A stretch of 64,000 nucleotides of DNA from Limonium bicolor (Eukaryota; Streptophyta; Magnoliopsida; Caryophyllales; Plumbaginaceae): contig CM041776.1 in the NCBI GenBank assembly GCA_023374045.1, positions 278,875,999 to 278,939,998 of the forward strand. The letters run 5' to 3'. The number at the start of each line of letters is the position of its first letter. The first letter of the stretch is position 1. A model generated the notes under the pieces. It was given only the letters and a program-made list of their open reading frames with translations. It searched no databases and had not been told where the DNA came from. This document shows, in pieces, positions 11,800-21,269 of the stretch. Made by a program: the position numbers and the translations under genes.

Positions 11800-12014
11800 T
11801 GATAGGCGCTATGGTATTAAGTACTCTAGGAGGCGTCGTTAGGTTCTGTTTGCTGGTTACTTGTGTGTGTTGGGTTATATTCTGTTATTAGTATTTCTGT
11901 TACAGTATACCAGCGTACATATATATTGTGCTGGGACCATATTGTGGATCACGTTTTTGAGTAATAAAGAAGTTGGAGGTTATTTTGGGAAGTCTGCGGG
12001 CCGTACCTCTATCA
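11800..12014 (+). repeat. 5' LTR of Reina element
   Basis: 215 bp with perfect 6-bp inverted ends TGATAG...CTATCA. It contains a TATATATA-like stretch near 11925 and an AATAAAG polyadenylation-like signal near 11964. Confidence 0.9.
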
Positions 12015-12016
12015 TA

Positions 12017-12028
12017 GGTATCAGAGCC
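12017..12028 (+). other. Primer-binding site of Reina element
   Basis: GGTATCAGAGCC lies two bases after the LTR end. It matches the plant initiator-Met primer site except at its first base. Confidence 0.8.
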
Positions 12029-12062
12029 GATTCGTTCCCGGGCAATCTCTTTTTGGGGCTCG

Positions 12063-12945
12063 ATGGTGGTGTCCACGCGAAGCGTAACGCCTGAGATGGA
12101 GCAGGCCGCTATCCGCGAGCAGTTGAATGAGGTGACAGACAGGGTGGCGACGCTCACCACTGCGGTGGAAAAGCTCGCTGGTATACCGGCGATGGTGGAG
12201 AAATTGGCTGTTTTGGTCGCCAATCTCCAGAAGGAAGATAGAGGCGGTATTAATAGTTCGAGCGAGGGAGACACGCTTCGCCGGCAAGCGTTGGAGAAGG
12301 CATCCCGACCGTCGGGAAATCAAAGTAAGGAAGATAGAGTTGCCTATCTTTACGGGTGAGGATCCCCAAGGTGGATCCATAAGGCGGAGAGGTATTTTTC
12401 CTGAGTAATATTGCCGAAGTGGATCGAGTTCGTTCAGCGAGTATTTGCATGGAGGAGGCGGCTCTGTATTGGTTTGAGTGGTTGCAGAATTACGTCGGGT
12501 TGCCAGATTGGGGAGAGTTCAAAGCGATGTTACTGGAGCGATTTAGTTCCCAAATGAGCAAGAATCGCCTCGACGTCCTTTGCTCCCTTCAGCAAGATTC
12601 ATCCATTGAGGATTATTGCAGCCGTTTTGAGTTCTTCTCTGCGCATCTCCATAGCGTACCAGATGACGTGTTGCAGAGCATCTTCCGAAATGGATTGAAG
12701 GACTCGGTGCGAGGGGAACTTGAGATGTACGACACTAAGGATCTTCAAGATTTGATGAAAATCTCTAGGCGGATCGAAGCAAGAAACGTGTGCATCTCTT
12801 CTGGACCGCTTCGCAATCCTAAACTTCCGGTGGTGAGGATCGCGCGGCGAATCGTTCTTCTGATTTTCATTCTCCCAAACCATACCTTGGTAATGCGAAG
12901 TCTTCGCAAGATAATCCGTCTATCACGGGTTCAAGGGTTAATCCC
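12063..12945 (+). pseudogene. Reina gag, frameshifted
   Basis: Translation starts at ATG 12063 (MVVSTRSVTPEMEQAAI), with a helical N-terminus. After shifts near 12325 and 12370 it continues into a retrotransposon gag domain: ALYWFEWLQNYVG, FKAMLLERF and DYCSRFEFFSAHL between about 12460 and 12650. Another shift near 12850 passes into the frame that carries the zinc knuckle. The breaks lie at short homopolymers (for example CAAGGTGGATCC near 12368), so each could be a dropped base in the assembly. The product would be the capsid/nucleocapsid precursor of the virus-like particle. Confidence 0.75.
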
Positions 12946-14901
12946 TTGCGCGACATCACGAATTCGGTGTCTGGTGTGGGCTCGTCTGCTGGTTCTGGAA
13001 AGTCTTCTTCCGGTTCGATCTCTTTCAGCAAATCGAATATGCGACGAATTTCAGATTCGGAAATGAGTCGTCGTCGGACGTTGGGTCTTTGCTATCGTTG
13101 TGGTGAGAAGTGGAGTCAAACTCACCAGTGTCGGAGCGCGGGTTTGCAATTGTTGATTACTGGTGGAGACGATGGTTCTGAGGAAGCTTACGAAATCTCC
13201 CCGACTGTTTTTCAGGGTGGTGATTCTCCTCTGGAGCCCTTGAGTTCGGGTCTGTCCCAACTGTCTGTTTTGGGAGTCGTCTCCAGTAGGGCGATGAAGC
13301 TGATGGGGACGCTGGCGGGACGGTCGGTTTTGGTGTTGATCGACAGTGGTGCGACGCACTGTTTCATCAGTGACGCCCTTGTTACCAGTCTTTCTTTACC
13401 TCTGGAGGAATCCGTCCCTTTTGGAGTCACGATTGGCAATGGCGACACTATCTATCGCAAAGGTATCTGTCGTGACCTGAAACTTCATCTACAGGGGGCT
13501 GAATTCACTCTCGATTTCTTGCCTTTTGAACTGTCGGGAGTCGATATAATTCTGGGAATGACTTGGCTGGAATTACTGGGTGATACTTGCACTAATTGGG
13601 GGCGACGTTCTATCAGATTTTTCTGGGAAGGTTCAATGATACTCCTTAGCGGTGATCCCAATTATTGTTTTTCTGAAGTGGATGCAAGGAGTATGGTGAA
13701 AACCACTTCAGCGCAAGGTGTGGGTTGGATTTTAACATTGAAGGCCGTGGAGGATGTGGATTTATCTGTTATCGGTGAGATTGATGATTCCTTGCTGCGT
13801 GTTATTTCTCAGTTCAAGGAAGTTTGCTCGCCGCTTTCTTCTCTACCACCCGACCGTTTTCATAACCACAAGATCACCCTGAAACCTGGTTCTGTTCCTC
13901 CCAACATCAGGCCATACCGTTATCCTTATTATCAGAAAAATCAGATTGAGCGGATTGTTCAGGAGATGTTACAATCTGGTTTTGTTCGTCCCAGCTCTAG
14001 TGCGTTTTCGAGCCCGGTATTGTTGGTCAAAAAGAAGAATGGTGAGTGGAGATTTTGTGTCGATTATAGAGCATTGAACGACATTACAGTTCCCGACAAG
14101 TTTCCCTTACCTACTATTGATGAATTATTGGATGAAATTCATGGCGCTGCAGTTTTTTCTAAGTTGGATTTAAAATCTGGATATCATCAAATACGTGTTC
14201 AGGAGGAGGATGTGACGAAAACAGCTTTCCGTACACATGAAGGGCAGTACGAATTCTTAGTTATGCCTTTCGGTTTGAAGAATGCTCCGGCTACTTTTCA
14301 GTCATTGATGAATTCCATCTTCAAGCCCTTCTTGCGGAAGTTTGTTTTGGTCTTTTTCGATGATATTCTGGTGTATAGCGCTTCCATGGAAGAGCATGTT
14401 GGTCACCTTCGTCAGGTATTTCAGGTGCTCTCTGATTCTCAGCTGAAGTTGAATTTGAAAAAGTGCAGTTTTGGTCAGTCACGCATTGAATACTTGGGCC
14501 ACTTTATTTCCAGCAACGGTGTGGAGGTTGATCCTTCCAAAATTCAGTGTATTGTGAATTGGCCAGTTCCTACTTCGGTTAAGGAGCTGCGCTCCTTTTT
14601 AGGGCTGTCCGGCTATTACCGACGATTTGTTAAAGGATATGGAATAATAGCCCGTCCCTTGACTGATTTACTGAAGAAGGATGCTTTCTGTTGGAATTCC
14701 TCTGCACAGGAGGCTTTTGAGCAGCTGAAGCTTGCGCTTTCTTCTGTTCCTGTGTTAGCAGTTCCCGACTTTGACCAACTGTTTGAGGTGGAAACTGATG
14801 CGTCGGGAAAAGGGATTGGAGCTGTGTTGATGCAGCTCGGCAGGCCCATTGCTTACTTGAGTAAGTCTTTCTCTCCGCGCTTTATCCAAATCCATTTATG
14901 A
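12946..14901 (+). CDS. Reina gag end, protease, RT, RNase H start
   Basis: This 651-codon open stretch covers, in order: a zinc knuckle (CYRCGEKWSQTHQC, about residues 50-63); an aspartic protease with DSGATHCF (about 133-140); reverse transcriptase with CVDYRALND (about 371) and the catalytic FFDD (about 470); and the start of RNase H with the first catalytic Asp in VETDASGKG (about 625). The first Met is simply the first in the frame; the native polyprotein would start at gag. It ends too early because one C is missing near 14876, which the left copy retains. It belongs to the same polyprotein as the integrase stretch downstream. Confidence 0.85.
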   Translation: MRDITNSVSGVGSSAGSGKSSSGSISFSKSNMRRISDSEMSRRRTLGLCYRCGEKWSQTHQCRSAGLQLLITGGDDGSEEAYEISPTVFQGGDSPLEPLSSGLSQLSVLGVVSSRAMKLMGTLAGRSVLVLIDSGATHCFISDALVTSLSLPLEESVPFGVTIGNGDTIYRKGICRDLKLHLQGAEFTLDFLPFELSGVDIILGMTWLELLGDTCTNWGRRSIRFFWEGSMILLSGDPNYCFSEVDARSMVKTTSAQGVGWILTLKAVEDVDLSVIGEIDDSLLRVISQFKEVCSPLSSLPPDRFHNHKITLKPGSVPPNIRPYRYPYYQKNQIERIVQEMLQSGFVRPSSSAFSSPVLLVKKKNGEWRFCVDYRALNDITVPDKFPLPTIDELLDEIHGAAVFSKLDLKSGYHQIRVQEEDVTKTAFRTHEGQYEFLVMPFGLKNAPATFQSLMNSIFKPFLRKFVLVFFDDILVYSASMEEHVGHLRQVFQVLSDSQLKLNLKKCSFGQSRIEYLGHFISSNGVEVDPSKIQCIVNWPVPTSVKELRSFLGLSGYYRRFVKGYGIIARPLTDLLKKDAFCWNSSAQEAFEQLKLALSSVPVLAVPDFDQLFEVETDASGKGIGAVLMQLGRPIAYLSKSFSPRFIQIHL

Positions 14902-14908
14902 GAAGGAA

Positions 14909-15141
14909 TTGATGGCGGTGGTGTTCGCCGTGCAAAAATGGAGGCATTATCTCCTTGGTAGGCATTTTGTGGTGAGGACTGATCAGAAGAGCCTAAAATT
15001 TTTGTGGGAGCAGCGGTTGTTAACGGAAGATCAGTACAAATGGGTGATTAAGCTGTTGGGTTTTGACTTTGAAATTTGTTATCGTCCTGGTAAAGATAAC
15101 GTGGCTGCTGATGCTCGTCCCGGGTTGAGGGTTCTCCCGAA
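14909..15141 (+). pseudogene. Reina RNase H remainder, out of frame
   Basis: Translation gives [20 protein letters not shown] and then RPGKDNVAADA, the C-terminal half of the Ty3 RNase H with its last catalytic Asp region. A second small deletion near 15116 removes the usual ADALSR ending and changes frame. The left copy keeps the undamaged version at about 758-780. Confidence 0.8.
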
Positions 15142-16776
15142 ATGCATTCTCTGTCCACTGTTAGATTTGATGGCTGGAAGCAGTTGGCTTCTGAAGTTGA
15201 GAGGGATGACCACCTACAGAAAATCATACAGCAGCTACTCGTTGATGGTTCTTCAGTGGCTGGTTTCGAACTTCGCAAGGGGTTTCTGTTTTTCAAAGGA
15301 AAATTAGTTCTTCCTCAGCAGTCCTCTTTGATTCCAGGTGTCTTGGAGGAGTATCATTCATCTCCTGGTGGTGGGCATTCAGGTTATTTGCGTACCTATA
15401 AGCGCATTGCGGGTGTGGTATACTGGGTGGGCATGAGGAAGCGTATCAAGGATCATGTGTCCGCGTGTGACATGTGTCAGCGTGTGAAGTACACACTTTC
15501 TCCGGCAGGTTTACTCCAGCCTTTGTCTATACCTGAGCGCATTTGGGAAGATCTTAGTATGGATTTCATTACGGGTCTTCCTAAAGTTAGCGGTATTAAT
15601 ACCATCTTTGTGGTTGTGGATCGCCTTTCCAAGTATGTGCATTTCTTTCCACTGCGGCACCCTTATACTGCGAAGGATGTAGCGCAGATTTTTGCTGCTG
15701 AGGTGGTGAAACTGCACGGCTTTCCTAAGTCAATTGTGTCTGATCGGGACCCGATCTTCATTAGCCATTTTTGGAAGGAGTTGTTTCGGTTGGCTGGCAC
15801 CACTTTATGCTTGAGCTCTTCCTATCACCCTCAATCCGATGGGCAGACAGAAGTGGTTAACCGATGCTTGGAGGATTATCTGAGGTGTTTTTCATTCCAG
15901 AATCCTAAGAGATGGCTTCGTATGTTGAGTTGGGCTGAATTCTGGTTTAATTCCTCCTTTCATCAAAGCTTGGGTACCACCCCTTTTAGGGCTGTGTACG
16001 GCCGTGATCCTCCTGTTTTGCTTCGCTACAGCCCTTTGGGATCTATGGTACAAGAGGTTGATGTCTTGCTTTCTGAGAGAGACTTTTTCCTGGATGAACT
16101 CAAGCAACAGTTGGCTGCTGCTCAGCAACGGATGAAAGTGCAGGCTGATCGACATCGTCGTTTGGTTGAGTATCAGGTTGGTGACATGGTTTATCTGCGC
16201 ATTCATCCTTACAAGAGCAGATCCTTGTCGCGCAGGTGCAATGTTAAGCTCAGTCCCAGATTTTACGGACCTTTTCAGATCCTGGCTCGCGTTGGTCCTG
16301 TTGCTTACAAGTTGCAGTTACCGGACAATGCCCGTATTCATGATACGGTCCATGTCTCTCAACTGAAACAAGCGGTTTCCTCAGCTCCGGTCTTCTCTCA
16401 GCTTCCTCCGGGGTTGTCATCAGAATTGGAGTTGATCGTCTATCCTGCCAGGGCGCTGGAGTATCGCCACAGATTTGGGCATGAGCCTGAAGTTTTGATC
16501 CGCTGGCAGGATTGCCCTGATTTTGATTCTTCTTGGGAGCCAGTTGCGGTTATCAAGGAACAATTCCCTGACTTTCACCTTGAGGACAAGGTGGATGTTG
16601 AACGGGGGGTGATGATAGGCGCTATGGTATTAAGTACTCTAGGAGGCGTCGTTAGGTTTGTTTGCTGGTTACTTGTGTGTGTTGGGTTATATTCTGTTAT
16701 TAGTATTTCTGTTACAGTATACCAGCGTACATATATATTGTGCTGGGACCATATTGTGGATCACGTTTTTGAGTAA
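15142..16776 (+). CDS. Reina integrase + chromodomain, reading into 3' LTR
   Basis: A 544-codon open stretch. It has the integrase HHCC zinc-binding region (YHSSPGGGHSGYL to CDMCQRVKY, about residues 68-120); the D,D35E core (Asp in MDFITGLP about 140, Asp in SDRDPIF about 200, Glu in QTEVVNR about 238); a GPY/F-like segment (FYGPFQIL about 370); and a chromodomain (EVLIRWQDCPDFDSSWEP about 455). The frame has no stop at the purine tract and continues about 55 codons into the 3' LTR, adding a hydrophobic tail. A one-base deletion in this LTR lengthens the tail compared with the left copy. Confidence 0.85.
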   Translation: MHSLSTVRFDGWKQLASEVERDDHLQKIIQQLLVDGSSVAGFELRKGFLFFKGKLVLPQQSSLIPGVLEEYHSSPGGGHSGYLRTYKRIAGVVYWVGMRKRIKDHVSACDMCQRVKYTLSPAGLLQPLSIPERIWEDLSMDFITGLPKVSGINTIFVVVDRLSKYVHFFPLRHPYTAKDVAQIFAAEVVKLHGFPKSIVSDRDPIFISHFWKELFRLAGTTLCLSSSYHPQSDGQTEVVNRCLEDYLRCFSFQNPKRWLRMLSWAEFWFNSSFHQSLGTTPFRAVYGRDPPVLLRYSPLGSMVQEVDVLLSERDFFLDELKQQLAAAQQRMKVQADRHRRLVEYQVGDMVYLRIHPYKSRSLSRRCNVKLSPRFYGPFQILARVGPVAYKLQLPDNARIHDTVHVSQLKQAVSSAPVFSQLPPGLSSELELIVYPARALEYRHRFGHEPEVLIRWQDCPDFDSSWEPVAVIKEQFPDFHLEDKVDVERGVMIGAMVLSTLGGVVRFVCWLLVCVGLYSVISISVTVYQRTYILCWDHIVDHVFE

Positions 16777-16825
16777 TAAAGAAGTTGGAGGTTATTTGGG
16801 AAGTCTGCGGGCCGTACCTCTATCA
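16613..16825 (+). repeat. 3' LTR of Reina element
   Basis: 213 bp, identical to the 5' LTR except for two missing single bases (after 16656 and near 16797). It is preceded by the purine tract AACGGGGGGTGA. Confidence 0.9.
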
Positions 16826-19440
16826 TGTTATAAGTTCATTTCCAGATCACATCAACACCCTCATACCAACTGTATTACAGTTATACAGAAACAGCAACTT
16901 TCAGAAAAACTGAAAGCACAGTTTGTATATCTCTTCTTTAAGCTCTCTTTTAGTTCATTAATCTGCTTCTAATTCCACCCAAAATTTCACCCAAATATAT
17001 AAGTGTATTAGGGAGGTTTCAAACTCAAACCAACAACAACAACTCTGTCCACACCTCTGAATGTTCATTATACAGAAATCAGAAAGTGCAGAAAACTGAA
17101 AACACCAATTCTGTACAGCTCCTCCTTAAGCTTGCTTTTAGGTTATAAATCAGTTTCCAAATCTTCCCAAAGTTTTTACCCAACTAGCTAGGTGTATTAT
17201 GAATGTCTTAAAATCAAAACCAAGTCAAAACAATACTGTTATCACTTCTGAAAACCCACTTACAGAAACTGTAACTGCAGAAAAACTGTAAACTCCAGTT
17301 TGGTACAGCCCCTCTTCAAACTTTCTTTCAGTCCATAAATCGGTTTCTAATGTCACCCAGAAATTTACACAACTAGATCTTGTATTAGGAAGGATTTAAC
17401 TTAAAACAGCTCAAACAAGTCTATTAACATCTCTGAAAGTTGATTTACAGAAGACAGAAACTGCAGAAAAACTGTAAATCCAGTTTGGTACAGCCCCTCT
17501 TCAACTTTCTTTCAGTCCATAAATCGGTTTCCAATCTCACCCAAAAATTTTACACAAACTAGATAATTGTATTAGGAGGATTTGAACTTAAAAACAGCTC
17601 AAAACAAGTCTATTAACATCTCTGAAAGTTGATTTTACAGAAGACAGAAACTGCAGAAAAACTGTAAATCCAGTTTGGTACAGCCCCTCTTCAAACTTTC
17701 TTTCAGTCCATAAATCGGTTTCCAATCTCACCCAAAAATTTTACACAACTAGATAATTGTATTAGGAAGGATTTGAACTTAAAAAACAGCTCAAAACAAG
17801 TCTGTTAACATCTCTGAAAGTTGATTTACAGAAACTGATGTGCTGCAGAATTTGAAAACTAATTTCTGCATCACCTCTTTAACCTCTCATTTAGTTAATT
17901 AAATTATTCTTCCTTTTCCCCCAAAGTATTTACCCACTTAGTTAGGTGTCCCAACAAGGTTTTAAACCAAGAATTAACCCAGCTCAATACTGATAACATT
18001 TCTAAAACTTCCTTATACTGAAACGTATGACTGCAGTAACTGAAATATGAAACTGATCCTCTTTTCTGTTTTTTCTGTTTGTTCACAGCTTGACTTACAG
18101 TTTCAACTTCCTCTCATACCAACTAGAGTAGTTTAGTGTGTGGGATGTCTTTAAATTCTAACAGACCCCAACAACATTATTAACCTCACGGATGCATCAT
18201 TATACTAACAGAACTGCAACCTAAAGAAAGAAAAACTAAAAACAGAAACATGAAACTGCTATCTCTTTTTTTTGTTCGTAATCAGATTTCTAGTTTTCCC
18301 AAATTGCTTATCCCATAGTTAAGTGAATTGGCAAGATTTTAAACCCAGAAACAACCCTAACAACACCGTTAATCCCACCGATGCATTCTTATACTGCAGC
18401 ACACAAAAATCTGCAGAAACCGATATTAGAAACTGGTGAGTTATGCTCTTCTGGTTTTCTTTCTGTTTCATTATTAACCTGCCCCTTAACTTCTCCCCAA
18501 AACTCATAGACTGACTTAGGTATATTAGTAACGTTTTAAGGTCATTAACAACTCAGTACAGCTTCTCCTAATCCCTCTGTACGCGGTCACACCAAAACTG
18601 AAACAAGAACAATGAAAAACTGAAACAGAAAAAAAACTGATAAGATTTACTTCCATTTTCCTTTTCTGTTGCATAGCCTGACTGATAGTTTCCCCCCTTT
18701 AGCTAAGTATGTTATCAGGTTTTTAAACCTCAAAACAGACTCAAGACAACCTCGTTAATACTTCTGAGAACCCATTATACAGAAACAAAGAAGACCGTAG
18801 AAAACTGGAAAAAAAACTGATATATGAAGCAAAGCTACATGTCTCTTTCTGTTATTTTTCTTTCCATTATCAGTCTGTTTCTGGTTTATTTCTCTTGGAT
18901 TTATTCTGTATAGTTTCGGCATCATTCTTGCCAAACATCAAAGTCTATACATCAGTTCACTCCTCTTAGCATCAGTACAGTCAAGTATTGGGAAAAACTG
19001 AAAACCAAGAAATCTGTGTACTCTTCTTCTATTCTTTTTTTTTGTTGGTTCACGCTCCTGTTCTCTCACTTCTCTTTTTTCTCAATCTGCTTGCCCACCT
19101 AACTAAATATGTTATGAAGCTATTAAACTCAATACTAACAGCCTTGTTACAAGCTATGGAACTGTCAACTTCTAAAACTGGTTAAACTGAAAAAAAAAAA
19201 ACTGAAACCATTGAACTGCTGTATTCCTTTTCTGTTGGTTTTTTGCTGTTTACTAAAGCAGTTGTTAACCAGTTTTTGTTTTCTTTAAAACAAACAAACA
19301 AACGCGCCCACATACTGATAGCTTAGGCAAGTGTATTTTCAGTGGTTAAGCTCATTAACATTTCAATACCACCACTATAACCCTTCTGAGAAGTTAGTAT
19401 ACAGAAACACCCAAATTTCAGAAACTGTTATTTACTCCTG
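16826..19440. repeat. Tandem array of ~185-bp units, copy 2
   Basis: This is the counterpart of 2480-5095, with the same unit order and the same near-identical central units (near 17297, 17482 and 17670). Differences between copies are mostly one-base insertions and deletions. No coding capacity. Confidence 0.75.
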
Positions 19441-20360
19441 AGATACTATTTCTCACTTCTGTGGGGTATCGAGTTAGGGATAGCTCACCTCTCTAGCTGG
19501 CTGTTCCCCATGGTTGCTCCTTGGCATGTTGTGAAATTCCCAGCACTAGTTTATTCGACAACAACTGGGGAGAATCATGGTAGGCTCGGTAAATCAGAGA
19601 AAGTAACGATATAACAGGAGAAGAATCTGTTTTCAGAAGCTTCACCTTTTAGTGATGTTTCAGGGAGAATTTGTTTGCAGCTCACGCTTAGGGGACTCGA
19701 ACAGAGCTTATAGGAACTTGTATGGGGAAGTTACACCTGGAAAAGGTAGGAGAGTTGAGTGCAGGAACTGCATTACTTGCCATTAATAAACACAGGAAAT
19801 AGACCATACAGAAGGACTCTTGGTTTCACCTTGGGCAGATGTGCATGCCGAAATGTAGATGGTCCTGGTGGAGTTAAATCTTTGGAGCTCTTCCATGGAT
19901 TCATTCCTAGTAGTTGAGCAGCCGAAACTCGAGCATGCCACAGAGAGATCAGAGGAGTTGGTGGTTGTTAGAAGAGAGGAACACTGATGCGTGGGAGGTG
20001 GGGAAGAATGCCGATTCAGATTGCATGTTGGTTGCTTGGTCTCTTTTGCTGGGAACAAGAATAGTTCAGGTGGGGATATAAGAAGGGATGCTGCTGTCTT
20101 TGGTGAGTGCCTGAGAGTTCCCAGAAGGTGAGTTCGTGAGAGTTTGTGCTATTCAGATTCTCACAGTGGAAGTGATGGGCTACTGCTCAGGCGTGACTAA
20201 GAGGAATCGACAACCAGATTCCAGTCTCTTTCTGTTTGATCTAAGGGGTAACAGAGAGAAGTGACTGGGAGGCACGAGATAGAAGAGTAAATAATAAGAG
20301 GAGGTGGACTCAAGTTATACAAGGTGGTGTGCGAATGGATTCTCAGGTCTGTTCGATGCT
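19441..20360. other. LTR segment without tandem repeats, copy 2
   Basis: This is the counterpart of 5096-6011. A minus-strand frame of 91 codons (19783-20058) is rich in Ser, Thr and Pro, but it is split in copy 1 and has no recognisable domain, so I do not call a gene. Confidence 0.55.
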
Positions 20361-20390
20361 AATTCTAATTCGGTAGTATCTATTACCGAA

Positions 20391-20465
20391 TTGGAGCATA
20401 GCTTAACTGGTTAAAGTGTTTGGGACGGGTACGAGAGGTACGGGCTTTGAATCCTAGCGGAGCAA
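20391..20465 (+). repeat. tRNA-like / SINE-type head, copy 2
   Basis: This is the counterpart of 6038-6113. A-box-like TAGCTTAACTGG is near 20399; the B box has mutated to GCTTTGAATCC near 20444. The AATTCGGTA/TACCGAATT hairpin just upstream is intact. Confidence 0.5.
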
Positions 20466-20645
20466 ATCCCTTTTTCCTTTTCCCCCATTAATATATAACG
20501 TCGTCGCGCGTTCGATTGTTCGTACGTTATTTTATGTCCGAATTACAAAACGCGTTGGTGATTTTATGAGTTTAAATGTCAGGGGTGTTTAAAAACGTGC
20601 ACGTCGTGTTTTGTTGAAATTGCCAAGCCCTACTTGAGGCCCCTA

Positions 20646-21036
20646 TAAAAAGTCTAAAATACCCTTATATTATTAACCACTCGACTTAATTAGAAAACAA
20701 AGACCCTCAGTTAACATAGGGTTTAGCATTTTGTTCCATTGCCAGGGGAAAAGACTAATTTTTTGTTTTGTTTTGTTTTTTCATATGAAAAAGCAAGTGA
20801 CCATATGAATTAGTCGAAAAGAGAGAATGAATTAACTTAGGGATCGCAAAACCATGAAAGTAATGAAACATTTATTTCAAGAGCATCACCTTTGCTAATT
20901 AATGTACTACAAAAGAGAACGTATAACTTACAAGTCCTCGCGACTTCCACCCAGAAAACAAAAATAAGACCAAAACGCTTTCATTATATATATGCGATAA
21001 ATTTGTGACAACTAAACAACAATAAATGAGTTATGA
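20646..21036. repeat. Paralogous copy of pectinesterase upstream flank
   Basis: The sequence aligns first with 35832-35962 and then, without a break, with 49249-49508. In the second locus those two pieces are separated by the Athila element. This copy therefore shows the uninterrupted ancestral arrangement (TTTCATATGAAAAAGCAAG near 20780). The pectinesterase coding region itself is absent here. Confidence 0.8.
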
Positions 21037-21049
21037 TTGCTGGGCATGA

Positions 21050-21150
21050 TAGCTTATTTTGGCGCGATGACCGGGTGTGATAACCCAAATTGGCACGATG
21101 ACCGGGTGTGATAGCCTGTTTTGGCGTGATGGCCGGCGTGATAGCCCTGA
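21050..21150. repeat. Three short tandem repeats of about 31 bp
   Basis: TTGGCGCGATGACCGGGTGT and its variants recur three times, each followed by GATAGCC or GATAACC. They lie just beyond the stop of the minus-strand Tat integrase, probably in its 3' untranslated region. Confidence 0.7.
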
Positions 21151-21269
21151 GATTTTGTGATTGCGTTTTGACAAAGAGAGTTGTAATCCCTTTTTATTTA
21201 TATTGATGTTGCAATATTTTATACAAAGAACTTTTTTAACACTTAGTGTGCTAAGAATGTGGAAGCTCA

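Larger units (their letters stand above)
11800..16825 (+). mobile_element. Full-length Reina-type chromovirus
   Basis: A 5026-bp element in the order: 5' LTR (11800-12014), tRNA-iMet-like primer site (12017-12028), gag, protease, RT, RNase H, integrase, chromodomain, purine tract (16601-16612), 3' LTR (16613-16825). Very short LTRs, compact size and a C-terminal chromodomain fit the Reina lineage of Ty3 chromoviruses. The two LTRs differ only by two single-base gaps, so insertion was recent. Frameshifts in gag and pol break the reading frame. Confidence 0.85.
9401..20592 (-). mobile_element. 5' LTR of giant-LTR element, with nested Reina
   Basis: Read on the minus strand the LTR starts near 20592 (TTAAACACCCC, probably a decayed TGAAACACCCC) and ends with GGTGTTACA at 9401. 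Without the nested Reina element (11800-16825) it is about 6.17 kb, more than twice the internal region. The segment 9401-11799 has no second copy in the window because its partner lies left of position 1. The start of the LTR body resembles the end of the LTR at 22325-27274 (both have GCAGCGGAATAAA about 70 bases from the terminus), indicating a related family. Confidence 0.65.

Noticed and set aside
11800..16825. Possible endogenous pararetrovirus or envelope-bearing retrovirus
   Set aside because: Domain order, chromodomain, short LTRs and lack of movement or envelope proteins identify an ordinary Ty3 chromovirus.
19783..20058. 91-codon Ser/Pro-rich minus-strand frame as a host gene
   Set aside because: The homologous segment near 5410-5700 is split by stops and shifts, and no domain or splice signals support it.
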